DNA of 64,000 nucleotides from DATMQA01 sp035566895 (GTDB lineage Bacteria; Verrucomicrobiota; Verrucomicrobiia; Limisphaerales; UBA8199): positions 11,649 through 75,648 of the forward strand of contig DATMQA010000030.1 in the NCBI GenBank assembly GCA_035566895.1, written 5' to 3'. The notes beneath the pieces were generated by a model. That model worked only from the letters and a program-made list of their open reading frames with translations. It did not search any database and was not told the origin of the DNA. Of the stretch, positions 45,101 through 54,200 are shown piece by piece (position 1 is the first letter of the stretch; each line of letters starts with the position of its first letter). Position numbers and translations under genes: made by a program.

Positions 45101-47701
45101 ATCCGGGCCAGCGGTGCCTTGGCCTGCCGTTTGGGAGTAAGGGCCGTAGGTGGCGGTGAAGCCGCCGTAGTTATCAAAGGCGTACGTGCTGCCCAAGGTC
45201 TCATTGAGGCGCCAGTAGGCATAAGGCGCGGCGGCGATGACCGCCGCCTCGTAGCCCGCTCCGGTCGGAGCCGTGAGCGTCAGGGGCGCGATGCTGCTGG
45301 TGATGGACCCGCCCGGATTGGACACGATGACGTCGTAGTTGGCGGCATCGCTCGCTTGCACGTTGGCGACGGTGAGGGTGGCGTTGGTCGAGCCGGAGAT
45401 TCTACCACCGTCGGTAAGGTTCACGCCATTGGTGCGCCACTGGTAGGTGATGGGGGGCAAACCGGCGGGCACGACGGTAAAAGCCGCCGGCCGGCCCGGG
45501 TAAAGGTCCTGCGGGCTGGGCTCCGTGACGATGGTCGGGGGCAAAATCGCCCCGGCCGCACGGCCTGCGGAATAGAGGCGGGTGATATCGAGCGTCGAGA
45601 GGGAATGTGTGAAAACGGCCACATCGTCGATATAGCCTTCGAGGGCCCGGCTCAGTCCGTAGGTGTCATCTTCGGCGAGAGTGCCGGTTCCGTTGAAGAC
45701 CTCGGCCTTGTTGCTGAGGGTGATGAACGCGCTGCGAAGCCCATTGGTGTCGCCGCAATAGAAGGTGGCGTTGGTGGGAGTGACTACCAAAGCGACCATG
45801 GACCACATGTTCGTGCCGACGATGAGCCCGGAATGGTAGGAGAAGGTGGTGTTATTGTTCCAGGTATAGACCAGTTCGTTTTTGGTATCGGAGAAGTTGA
45901 AGCCGGCCTGGCTGCTCCCGTGGCGGCAGGTGAGGATGCCGGCCCAGTTTTGCTGTGGGAACGTCAGATTCACCCAGGCGACAATACTAACGGCGTTGGT
46001 GTTCAGGTTCAGGGCTGGAATCGTGACCCACGACTGGTCCACGGGCGTGCCCGCGGCGTTAACCGACACCGAGGCGTGAGTGTTGTCGAAACCGAGGAAA
46101 TCGGTGGGTTGTGGGCCGGGCTGGCCGGGCGTGCTGTTGGCCAGGTAGGCGCCGTTGAGGCCGCCCTCGTTGTCATACGCGGTGGAACCGGAAAGCTCGC
46201 CCAGGCGCCAATAGGCCAGAGCGTGGTTGGTCACGACACTCTCGGCGAAGCTGCCGACCGCAGGCGTGGCCAGCAAGGAGAGCGTGGCCACGACACTGGT
46301 CACGGCGCCGTAGGAACTGGTGACCATCAGCGTGTAATTGGCGGCGTCAGCCGACCCGACGTTGCTCACCAGGAGCGTATTAGTCGCTGAGCCGGAGATG
46401 GTCGAGCCCGTGCCAGTGGGGCCGTCAGTCAGGGCCACTCCATTCGTCTGCCATTGATAGGTGAGCGTTCCGACACCGGTGGCCGCGGCCAGGAAGTGGG
46501 CGGTGCCGCTCGGGTATAGGATTTCACTCTGCGGTTGGGTGGTGATGATAGCGGGTTGCACCACCAGGGTGGTGACGTTGGTGATCGTGCCGGAGCCATT
46601 CGCGGCGACCAACGCATAGTCTGCCGTCTGCGCCAGTTGCAAATTGGTAATCGTTAGCGTGGGAGTAGCGGACCCGAACAGATTTCCGCCATCCGCGAGG
46701 TTCGTATAAACGCCGCTGCCGATGGCACCCGCCTGCCACTGGTAAGTGATGCTGCAGCCGGACGCGGGCACGAAAAATGACGCCGTCGTGCCGGCGGCAT
46801 TGGTCTGGCTCGGGGGCGCGGGGTAATTAAAGCTCGGGGCGGTGATGGTGTGCGGAATGATTTGGACGGCATTGATCGGGGAGCGCGTATTGAATTTATC
46901 GCTGCGCAGCAGGATCGAGTCGGCCGTCAAGCCAGGGAAAACGGCGTAAGTCCCCGATGCGGCCCCCGCGCCGGTGTTGGAAGTGGTCGGAACCTGCGCA
47001 TAGGCCGCGAATCCGGTTATTTCCCTGATGAATATGAAGGGCGTCAAATTCGGACCAATGGTCATCGAGGTCCACGCCCCGGTGGCGTTCTCGACCCAGT
47101 ACTGCCCGATGCGTCCCGTCGTATCTCCCGCAACATAAATGACGACGTCGTAACTGCATGCCCCTTGCCCTGCCAACCATGCGCTGAGCCCTTGGATGTA
47201 CATCCACGGTTTGTTGGCGGTGCTGCTGGAGAACCCGCCGACGCCAGTCACGATCGTCCCGTCTTTGGCGATGTTGTTGGCGGTCCCGGTCGAGTCGTCG
47301 TAGGCATTCATCAGTTTGTTATCCGGCAAGGCTTGGGGGGTCGGGTTGCCGCCGCCCTGCTGGCTCCAAATGTTGTTGGCGTCCCAGTTGACGGTCAACC
47401 CGCTGTTGGTGCCGTTTTCGTCGATGGGGTTCACGCCGTTGCCGTAACGGCCGAGGTTGTTCCAGTTGGTCTGGGCGAATCCAGGCGCTCCGGCCAGGTC
47501 GAGGTTGGTCAGCGCGCCTGCAGTCGTCGTAGGCAGCAGCCCGCCGTTTCCGTTGAGGCCCAGTTTCAGGCCAACCTGTGCTGCTGAGACCGGGCTCGAC
47601 CACGCGAGCAAAAAGGCCGTAGCGGCGGCGGCGATGAAGGTGGTTGGTTTAGAGGTCTGCTGGAGGTATTGGGTCAGGGTCAGGGGTCGTTGGGTTTTCA
47701 T
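42137..47701 (-). CDS. Giant secreted LamG/Ig/FN3 repeat protein with C-terminal FYR module
   Basis: This 1854-aa exported protein has a signal peptide (about 20-41, ending VSAAQ). Residues 42-285 form a beta-rich domain of its own. The rest alternates Ig-like domains (LTYQWQTNGVALTDG, ITYQWRTNGVNLTDGG, LHYQWLRYGTNISDGG) with three concanavalin/LamG-type domains starting LAYWRLGELSGST, YAYWRLNETLGST and LAYWQLDETGGSL. There is another beta domain near residue 1210, an FN3 domain (about 1690-1780, TGLTATAGNGQVTLTWNGVP) and the shared C-terminal module (YRLQAQTNAPGVGLTTNW, FFRLVYP). It is probably adhesive or glycan-binding at the cell surface. No catalytic motif is visible. Confidence 0.88.
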   Translation of the reverse strand: MKTQRPLTLTQYLQQTSKPTTFIAAAATAFLLAWSSPVSAAQVGLKLGLNGNGGLLPTTTAGALTNLDLAGAPGFAQTNWNNLGRYGNGVNPIDENGTNSGLTVNWDANNIWSQQGGGNPTPQALPDNKLMNAYDDSTGTANNIAKDGTIVTGVGGFSSSTANKPWMYIQGLSAWLAGQGACSYDVVIYVAGDTTGRIGQYWVENATGAWTSMTIGPNLTPFIFIREITGFAAYAQVPTTSNTGAGAASGTYAVFPGLTADSILLRSDKFNTRSPINAVQIIPHTITAPSFNYPAPPSQTNAAGTTASFFVPASGCSITYQWQAGAIGSGVYTNLADGGNLFGSATPTLTITNLQLAQTADYALVAANGSGTITNVTTLVVQPAIITTQPQSEILYPSGTAHFLAAATGVGTLTYQWQTNGVALTDGPTGTGSTISGSATNTLLVSNVGSADAANYTLMVTSSYGAVTSVVATLSLLATPAVGSFAESVVTNHALAYWRLGELSGSTAYDNEGGLNGAYLANSTPGQPGPQPTDFLGFDNTHASVSVNAAGTPVDQSWVTIPALNLNTNAVSIVAWVNLTFPQQNWAGILTCRHGSSQAGFNFSDTKNELVYTWNNNTTFSYHSGLIVGTNMWSMVALVVTPTNATFYCGDTNGLRSAFITLSNKAEVFNGTGTLAEDDTYGLSRALEGYIDDVAVFTHSLSTLDITRLYSAGRAAGAILPPTIVTEPSPQDLYPGRPAAFTVVPAGLPPITYQWRTNGVNLTDGGRISGSTNATLTVANVQASDAANYDVIVSNPGGSITSSIAPLTLTAPTGAGYEAAVIAAAPYAYWRLNETLGSTYAFDNYGGFTATYGPYSQTAGQGTAGPDSPDFPGFEVSNTGLGLTSFTAGSDVAAPPLNLNTNTVTITAWLNPLSQQTTNYVGLVFQRQGLTVAGLNFGNTMTNLGYTWNNLAGANNWNSGLTPPINSWSFAALVVEPTRATLYLYNTNNGQAVAVNTLNHPIQPFAGITYLGTDPFYAGGVRTFEGVLDEVAVWNRALSGDQIAALYSAASGASFPPVIALQPSPLTLYKGLNGQLTMTAAGSGPLHYQWLRYGTNISDGGDLFGTGTNILNITNAAFADAGTYSVVVTNSLGSVTSSIVALTVLNTNARPVFSAPASIASVSALTNQAGILVGAATFGATEYVVSVTNSATVLNYDFKADGSVATTTGNGTATGAFGKTITGYTNTTGNSNYDLVLGEFSNDGGPKTLTVNGLVPGRSYSLQLIALDDRDTSGGQHREQSRRAFFQDPYNATNLSSTFYMSNNFYVKATFTAASTNQLLFEQLPGWADGFTDVGNGALQAVVVRDTLSTPAIVQQPQSTTRYLGEGVGFKATGYGAPPVNWQWQRGSGGVFTNLPNSGNITQAVLTAITFTNPAVAAADAADYRLILTNTAGAATSQVATLTVLPSPPANSYEAAVLSYGPLAYWQLDETGGSLVAHDYAGGYDGSYGSNCINGVAGPPNPPFTGFEPGDLAAQITGTLTQSWVTVPALNLNTNTVTLTAWINPSGITTQADWSGIFFTRIAGTAAGFHYGGANQNNSNMLAYTWNGNSAATYGFRSQLTIPSGQWSFVALALSPTNAALYLINVGGVQTTNNAINHNNEVWAGVANIGNDPNGLPARTFNGSIDDVAVFKRTLSSNDVVNLSSAVPLAPPASAPTGLTATAGNGQVTLTWNGVPETDSYNLKRSTVSGGPYTTVISNITTLSIADTSVVNGTLYYYVVSAVNLAGQSGNSAEASARPVSFTRPQISFVSTASQVQLTWPVDHTGYRLQAQTNAPGVGLTTNWVAVPGSTTNNTLTFPLDGTQGSVFFRLVYP

Positions 47702-47986
47702 AGGGGGCTTTAACGTTACGAGCGGGGATTGCAGGTTCGGAAACTAAGCGCGGGGAGAAGGCGGAAACCATCAAGAAACGACGATGAGCCATTTGGTCTT
47801 CCCAGGTGGTCATTGCTCATATCTTAAAGTCTTACAAGCAGAAAGCAAGCAAAAAAATCAGAGCAAAAGGTAATCGGTCGGAAGCTGTGAAAAAATTGAT
47901 TTTCTGAAATTTTTTCATTCAATTTCCTTGGAAATTCGCATGGTTTTTTGCCGCTTCGCCAATTTTTTCACACCTTCTCAGTGACA

Positions 47987-48122
47987 GCGGGCGGGAATAG
48001 CGGAGCGCGGACATTCCTGTCCGCAGCAACTTCCGAACGCCAGCACGGCCCGGATTTGCTGCCAATCTCTCGCGTAGCACACTGCTGCGGACAGGAATGT
48101 CCGCGCTCCGCCCGCCGTCACT
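47987..48122. repeat. Palindromic element with 28-bp perfect arms
   Basis: Arms 48001-48028 (CGGAGCGCGGACATTCCTGT...) and 48083-48110 are perfect reverse complements over 28 nt, with a 54-nt centre. Outer shorter matches (AGTGAC / GTCACT) extend the symmetry. The element lies alone in the 560-bp region between the giant gene and the GyrI-like gene. The rest of this region is AT-rich with no gene seen. Confidence 0.9.
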
Positions 48123-48263
48123 TACCGATTACAGCAAAAAAAATCGGAGGGGTTGTCATCCTGAAAGGATCGCAGCGCTCATATAAGGGTTGCGAGGGAC
48201 GAGCTGTCTGGGTCGAAAGCCGGAGGAGGCATCTACCCTGAAAGGGTTGCGTCACGGAGCGGG

Positions 48264-48728
48264 TTAGCCCTTGTGGTCTTCAAGGAGGTGGAAAACATCG
48301 GTGCGTATCTTCGCTGGCTCGGCGTTCCAACTCTCCTCCCAGTGTCCGTAAATCTCCCAACAAACACCGGAAAGCTGATGACCGTGCTCGGCACACCACT
48401 GACGAATTTGAGAATGGGCCTCGCCCAGATGCGCATACGGGCCGAAGTGGGTGGTAGTCGCCACGCACCCGGCCGGCAATTGTGAACAATGAACGCGGTC
48501 ATTGCCCGCAAATCGTTCCGTCACCTCCGCCCCCACCTCAACCAACCCTCCCTCCAAATACAGGGCCATGTGGCGTCCTGGACGCGGGAGGCCGGCGGAG
48601 CGAATGAATGACCAAACCTCGCCACACGCAGCGGGGACGAACTTCGAGAGCTCCTTCGGTCGCACCCGGCTTCGGATTACAGCGGTGAGAATCGTCTGCG
48701 TATTCGCCAGTTTGATTTCGTAGTGCAT
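48264..48728 (-). CDS. GyrI-like effector-binding domain protein
   Basis: This 154-aa stand-alone GyrI-like (AraC effector-binding) domain shows two symmetric halves: the first with VPAACGEVWSFIRSAGLPRP and HMALYLEGGLVEVGAEV, the second with LPAGCVATTTHFGPYAHLGE and WEIYGHW. Such domains bind hydrophobic small molecules or inhibit gyrase. This copy has no DNA-binding part. The neighbouring lipoprotein gene ends 55 nt upstream on the same strand; a functional link is not evident. Confidence 0.85.
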   Translation of the reverse strand: MHYEIKLANTQTILTAVIRSRVRPKELSKFVPAACGEVWSFIRSAGLPRPGRHMALYLEGGLVEVGAEVTERFAGNDRVHCSQLPAGCVATTTHFGPYAHLGEAHSQIRQWCAEHGHQLSGVCWEIYGHWEESWNAEPAKIRTDVFHLLEDHKG

Positions 48729-48782
48729 ACGGTCGTTGGACTACCATTTCGGCTGGATCCGGTGGTTGAGCAATCTCATATT

Positions 48783-49241
48783 TCATTTGCTCCCCTCCAT
48801 CGCTTCTGGAAGGCGCTTGATAATCTCGCTCGTGGGCTGCGGGCGCAGCACTATAACCTGAGCATGTTCTCGATCATACCCAAACTGAATGGCAACGCCA
48901 ATTTCTTTAGTCGGGAACCAACCGAGCTTTCCACCGTCTTTCGTCTCAGTCGGCTCTTGCTTCGGAGTGCCAAATGCGGCGCGCAGGAATGCATCGACCT
49001 CCGGGAACTGATCTACAGGTAACCGCACAATCACACCATACTGATCCTGAAAATACTCCCAGCGCCCGGTAATTACGGGCAGGTTGTTCGTCCCCACGGG
49101 ATGCGCCCCACGGGCCAGGGTCTGCTGCAAAATGAATTGCCCGGGGTTCCCGGAACCACCGTTGAATCGCGGTTCCCCCCGGTGAGCGCATCCAGAGATT
49201 ACGCCGGCTGTAAGAATGACGAGGAATCTTGGAAAGTGCAT
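48783..49241 (-). CDS. Putative lipoprotein
   Basis: With the ATG at 49241 the product is 152 aa and begins MHFPRFLVILTAGVISGCAH, a type-II signal with lipobox ISGC (C18 lipidated). The mature part has a compact alpha/beta pattern (YGVIVRLPVDQFPEVDAFLR, then GWFPTKEIGVAIQFGYDREH). No family is recognised. The longer frame to 49343 would place the lipobox in the middle and is rejected. Confidence 0.75.
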   Translation of the reverse strand: MHFPRFLVILTAGVISGCAHRGEPRFNGGSGNPGQFILQQTLARGAHPVGTNNLPVITGRWEYFQDQYGVIVRLPVDQFPEVDAFLRAAFGTPKQEPTETKDGGKLGWFPTKEIGVAIQFGYDREHAQVIVLRPQPTSEIIKRLPEAMEGSK

Positions 49242-49697
49242 AAAGCGCGGTGTTTGCTTAACGACCAACTCACTATTAGGATGGTCAATATCAGGGCGAA
49301 AAGTCCAAGAACTCATGCAGACATCTCGTAAAAAGCCGACCATGGAATGTCAAGAGTAATTCCTGCTTTCCTCCATTCCTTGCATTCTTTGCGCTCTTTG
49401 TGTTCTCTCGTGGCAAATCCGCTTCCTTGGGTCCGGCGCAACGACTCATGGCAACCTGGGTTTTCCCCCTTGTCGCCACCGCCCTATTGCCGCTCCATTC
49501 GTGTCCATTGGTGTCCATTCGTGGTTCCGCCTCCCGTATCTCCGCATCCATCTCCCAAATCGGTAATCCATCACCTTCCGCTCCAGCCGCTTCCGCGCCG
49601 CCGTCACCGCTCCCACCCGAATCAAACCAAATCATAACCATGAATAAACGCATTGCCCCGACGCTCTAATCCAGTAATTTGTTGCGACTTACTCGTC
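49242..49697. other. Gene-free region with phrase repeats before the RND operon
   Basis: No gene was found. 49375-49420 holds the TTTGTGTTCTCTCGTGG phrase shared with 11511-11550. 49493-49530 holds tandem GTGTCCATTCGTG-type words. The region presumably contains the promoter of the efflux operon starting at 49698, but I cannot point to a convincing -35/-10 pair. Confidence 0.5.
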
Positions 49698-50990
49698 ATG
49701 TTTAAGACAGTCGATTCCTGTGAAGGCACTCCCGGGCAGCGTGCAGTTCTTAGCGTTATTATTATGCTGGCACTGGCTTTGGCCGGATGCAAACAGCGTT
49801 CGAGCGAATCGACTGGCCCTCCCGGCCGCCCCGGCGGCGGCGGCGGGCCGGTGCCGGTCGTCCCCGGCGTCGTCGAGCGAAAGGACGTCCCGATCTACCT
49901 CGAAGGGCTGGGCACCGTCCAGGCCTTCAACACGGTGACGATCCGATCGCGGGTCGACGGCCAAATCCAGCACATTGCCTTCATCGAGGGCCAGGACGTC
50001 CGCACCAACGACCTGCTGGCGCAAATCGACCCCGCCCCTTTCCAGGCACAACTCGACCAAAATCTCGCCAAGAAGGCCCAGGACGAAGCCCAACTGGCCG
50101 TAGCCAGGATCACTCTGGCCCGAGACAAAGAATTGTTGGCCAGCAAGATCCTGGCGCAGCAGGATTATGACACCCAACAGGCCACGGTCGATCAACTCGC
50201 CGCAGGGGTCCAAGGCGACCAGGCCGCCATCGACAATGGGAGGGTGCAGCTCGCCTACACCTCGATCACCTCGCCGTTGGACGGCCGCACCGGCATCCGC
50301 CAGGTCGACCAGGGCAATATCGTCCATGCCACCGACGCCAGCGGCATCGTCGTCATCACCCAGGTGCGTCCCATCTCGCTGGTCTTCACCTTGCCCGAGC
50401 AAAACCTCGGGCAAATCCAGGAGCACCTTCGCGCCGGTGAAACGCTAACGACCTTCGCCCTGGCCCGGGACAACCGTACCAGCCTCGGCGAAGGCAAGCT
50501 CGCGGTCATCGATAATGAAATCGACACCTCGACCGGCACGATCCGGCTGAAAGCGACCTTTGCCAATGAGGACCTGAAATTGTGGCCGGGCCAGTTTGTC
50601 AATGCGCGGCTGCTGCTCACAACACGAAAAGGCGGCACGGTCGTGCCGGCGTCGGTCGTCCAACGCGGGCCGGACGGCACTTTCGCCTATGTCATCGCTC
50701 AGGATCTGACCGCCCAGGTGCGTCCGATCAAAGTGGCGCTCATCGAACAGAACCAGGCGTTGATCGACGAAGGCCTGGTTCCCGGTGAGCGGGTCGTGGT
50801 CGATGGGCAGTACAAGCTGCAGCCCGGCGCCAAAGTGAAGCTGCCGGGTGCGGAGCCGGGCGCGGGCAATCAAAAGCCAGGAGTCCGCGGCCCGCTGGCC
50901 GAGGACGGCCGTCAGGGCAGCGGCGGGGGAGACAATTCGAAAGCCGAACCTCCAAGTCCAAAACAAAACCAATATCAAAACGCCAACTGA
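49698..50990 (+). CDS. RND efflux membrane fusion lipoprotein (MdtA-like)
   Basis: This 430-aa periplasmic adaptor links an RND pump to an outer-membrane channel. The ATG at 49698 gives a lipoprotein signal (VIIMLALALAGC, C31). The lipoyl/barrel halves show VQAFNTVTIRSRVDGQIQHI and LAYTSITSPLDGRTGIRQVD, with an alpha-helical hairpin between (about 115-195), and the beta-barrel domain has TSTGTIRLKATFANEDLKLW. The C-terminal 45 residues are Gly/Pro/Gln-rich and disordered. It is followed by two RND pump genes in one operon; the spacer holds an inverted ATGTAAC array. No TolC-like gene is in the window. Confidence 0.94.
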   Translation: MFKTVDSCEGTPGQRAVLSVIIMLALALAGCKQRSSESTGPPGRPGGGGGPVPVVPGVVERKDVPIYLEGLGTVQAFNTVTIRSRVDGQIQHIAFIEGQDVRTNDLLAQIDPAPFQAQLDQNLAKKAQDEAQLAVARITLARDKELLASKILAQQDYDTQQATVDQLAAGVQGDQAAIDNGRVQLAYTSITSPLDGRTGIRQVDQGNIVHATDASGIVVITQVRPISLVFTLPEQNLGQIQEHLRAGETLTTFALARDNRTSLGEGKLAVIDNEIDTSTGTIRLKATFANEDLKLWPGQFVNARLLLTTRKGGTVVPASVVQRGPDGTFAYVIAQDLTAQVRPIKVALIEQNQALIDEGLVPGERVVVDGQYKLQPGAKVKLPGAEPGAGNQKPGVRGPLAEDGRQGSGGGDNSKAEPPSPKQNQYQNAN

Positions 50991-51007
50991 CGCAGCGGCG
51001 CGGCCGG

Positions 51008-51216
51008 TGGGTTACATGGTTAAAAGAGTTACAAGGTTACATGGGTCTGCAACCGTGCAGCGATGCAACCATGTAACCATGTAACCTTGTAACCATGTAA
51101 CCTTGTAACCTTGTAACCATGTAACCATGTAACCATGTAACCATGTAACCTTGTAACCATGTAACCTTGTAACTCCTCCCGCCTCAATTAACTCAATCAA
51201 CCCAATTAACTCAACT
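51008..51216. repeat. Inverted GGTTACAT / ATGTAACC arrays before the first RND gene
   Basis: Left array 51008-51045 (GGTTACATGG-type) follows the adaptor stop. Right array 51063-51173 has about 13 units of (A/T)TGTAACC. A third part (51184-51216, AATTAACTCA) leads into the G-free stretch before the ATG at 51231. The two main arrays are complementary. Confidence 0.9.
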
Positions 51217-51230
51217 CCCCCCTCCCCCAG

Positions 51231-54200
51231 ATGAGTATTTCCGAGCCCTTCATCCGCCGCCCCATCGCCACCTCGTTGCTGATGGCCGGAGTCGTGTTGA
51301 TGGGTCTGCTCGGGTATTTCCTGCTGCCGGTCTCCGCCCTGCCGCCGGTCGATTTTCCCACTATCCAGGTCACGGGCCAGTTCCCCGGCGCCGCCCCCGA
51401 TGTCATGGCTTCCTCGGTCACGACGCCTTTGGAGCGGCAGTTCGGCCAAATCAGCGGCTTGTCCCAGATGACCTCGATCAGCTCGTTCGCCAACACAAGC
51501 ATCACCCTCCAGTTCAACCTGGATCGCGACATTGACGCCGCGGCCCAGGACGTCCAGGCGGCTATGAATGCCGCCAACGGCGTCCTGCCCCGGATGCCCA
51601 ACCCGCCCACGTATAGCAAAGTCAACCCGGCCGATACCCCCATCCTCACCCTCTCGATTACCTCGGACACGTTGCCTTTGGAGAAAGTAAACGACCTGGC
51701 CGATACCGTCCTCGCTCAAAAGCTCAGCGAAGTCAGCGGCGTCGGCCTGGTAACCATCGAAGGCAACCAGAAACCCGCCATTCGCGTCCGCGTCAACCCG
51801 GCGGCGGTTGCCGGCCTCGGCCTCGGCTTCGAGGACATCCGCACTGCCCTGCTCCAGAATAATGTCAATGCGCCCAAGGGCTCGTTCGATGGCGCGCGCC
51901 AGGCCTATGCCATCGGCGCCAACGACCAGATCGTTTCCGCCGAGGATTACGGCAATGTCATCGTCGCCTACCGCAACGGCTCCCCGGTGCGCCTTCGGGA
52001 TATCGGCGAAGTGGTGGATAACGTCGAAAACGTTCGCTTGGCCGGATGGGTGAGCATCGCTGCCGACAACGTAGCGCAGGCGTCTCGCCTGCGAGTCAGC
52101 GAGGGCGTCTCGCCCCGCGCTCCGCAACCGCCCGGCAGCGGGACGCAGCCGGAACTCGCAGGCGGGACGCCTGCGCTACGCCCCGTCGCGGGAACCCAGA
52201 AACCCGCCGTTATCCTCGACATCCAGCGGCAGCCGGGCGCCAACATCATCGAAACGGCTGACCGCGTCAAAGCGCTGTTGCCGCGGTTGCGCGCCTCGAT
52301 CCCCCCCTCGGTCAACGTCGCCATTCTGACCGACCGCACCGAAACCATTCGCGCCTCCGTCCGCGACGTGCAGTTCACCCTGCTGCTGACCGTCGCGCTG
52401 GTGGTGATGGTGATCTTCGTTTTCCTGCGCAAGCTCTGGGCGACGGTCATCCCCAGTGTCGCCCTGCCGCTGGCCGTCATCGGCACCTTTGGCGTCATGA
52501 AGCTCATCGGTTTCACCCTCGACAATCTCTCCCTCATGGCCCTGACCATCTCCACCGGCTTTGTGGTGGACGACGCCATCGTGATGATCGAGAACATCGT
52601 GCGGTTCATCGAAGCGGGTGAGCAGCCGATGGAGGCCGCCCTCAAAGGCGCCAAGCAAATCGGGTTCACCGTGATCTCCCTTAGCTTCTCGCTCGTCGCC
52701 GTTTTCATCCCGCTGATTTTCATGACCGGTATCGTCGGCCGCCTGTTCCGTGAATTTGCCATCACCTTGAGCGTCGCCGTCATGGTCTCCGCCGTCGTCT
52801 CGCTGACCCTCACTCCGATGATGTGCTCACGGCTGCTCAAGCCCGAAGACAAAACCAAACATGGCCGCTTCTACCAGCTTACCGAGGGATTCTTTAAGGG
52901 CATGCTCAATGGCTATGACCGTAGCTTGCAATGGGTCCTCCGCCATCAGCCTCTGGTCCTGGGTGTGGCGATGGTCACCCTGGTCGCGACCGTTTGGCTG
53001 TATCTGCTGGCACCCAAGGGCCTGCTCCCGCAGCAGGATACCGGCATGATCCTGGGCATCACCGACGCGGCCCAAAACATCTCCTTTAAAGCGATGGTCC
53101 AACGCCAGCGCCAACTCGCCGAGCTCGTCGGGAAGGACCCCGACGTCGTCAGCGTCGCCTCGTTTGTCGGCGCCGGCTCGGTCAACCCCACCATGAACAC
53201 CGGCCGCCTTTACATCGGGCTGAAACGCCGGGACGAACGCCTGGCCAGCGCCAGCGAGATCATCCAGCGCCTGCGCCAGGCCACCCGCGACGTCGAGGGC
53301 ATCTCCCTCTTCATGCAAGCCGTCCAGGACGTCCAGATCGACAGCCGCGTCAGCCGCACCCAATACCAATACACGCTGCAGGATGCCGATGAAGTCGAAT
53401 TGTCCCAGTGGGCCGGCAAGCTCCTCAACCGGCTGCAGGAGCTGCCCGACCTCACCGATGTCGCCAGCGACGAGCAGCCCGGTGGACTCCAGGCCAACAT
53501 CGTCGTGGACCGCCAAAAGGCCTCGCGCCTCAACATCCTTCCGCAGGCGATTGACGACACGCTTTACGACGCCTTCGGTCAGCGGCAGGTCTCCACGATT
53601 TTTACCCAGCTCAACCAATACCGCGTCGTGCTTGAAGCCGACCCCCGTTTCCAACTCAACCCGGAAGCCCTCAATAAGATCTACGTCAAATCCTCGACCG
53701 GCCAGGCCGTTCCTTTGAGCGGATTCGCCACCGTCAAAACCGAAACCGCCCCTCTGACCATCGTGCATCAGGGTCAATTCCCCGCCGTGACGCTTTCCTT
53801 CAACTTGCGTCCGGGCGCGTCCCTCGGTAGCGCAGTCGCGGGCATTCAGAAGACCGAGCAACAGATCGGTTTGCCGGAAACCGTCGTGACCACTTTCTCC
53901 GGCAGCGCCGCCGAGTTCCGTTCCTCGCTCAAGAGCGAGCCGTTTCTGATTCTCGCGGCGATTATCGTCATCTACATCGTTCTGGGCGTCCTTTACGAAA
54001 GTTACATCCACCCGATCACCATCCTCTCCAGCCTCCCTTCGGCCGGCGTTGGCGCCCTCCTGGCGCTGATGTTCACCGGAAACGACCTGTCGCTGATTTC
54101 GCTCATTGGAATCGTCCTCCTCATCGGCATCGTCCAGAAAAATGCCATCATGATGATCGACTTTGCCCTCGATGCCGAACGCGAGCAAAACCTCCCGCCC

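Noticed and set aside
44702..46390. 562-residue plus-strand frame inside the 1854-aa gene
   Set aside because: It is the mirror of a high-GC coding strand; Gly/Arg/Val/Asp composition and no recognisable domain.
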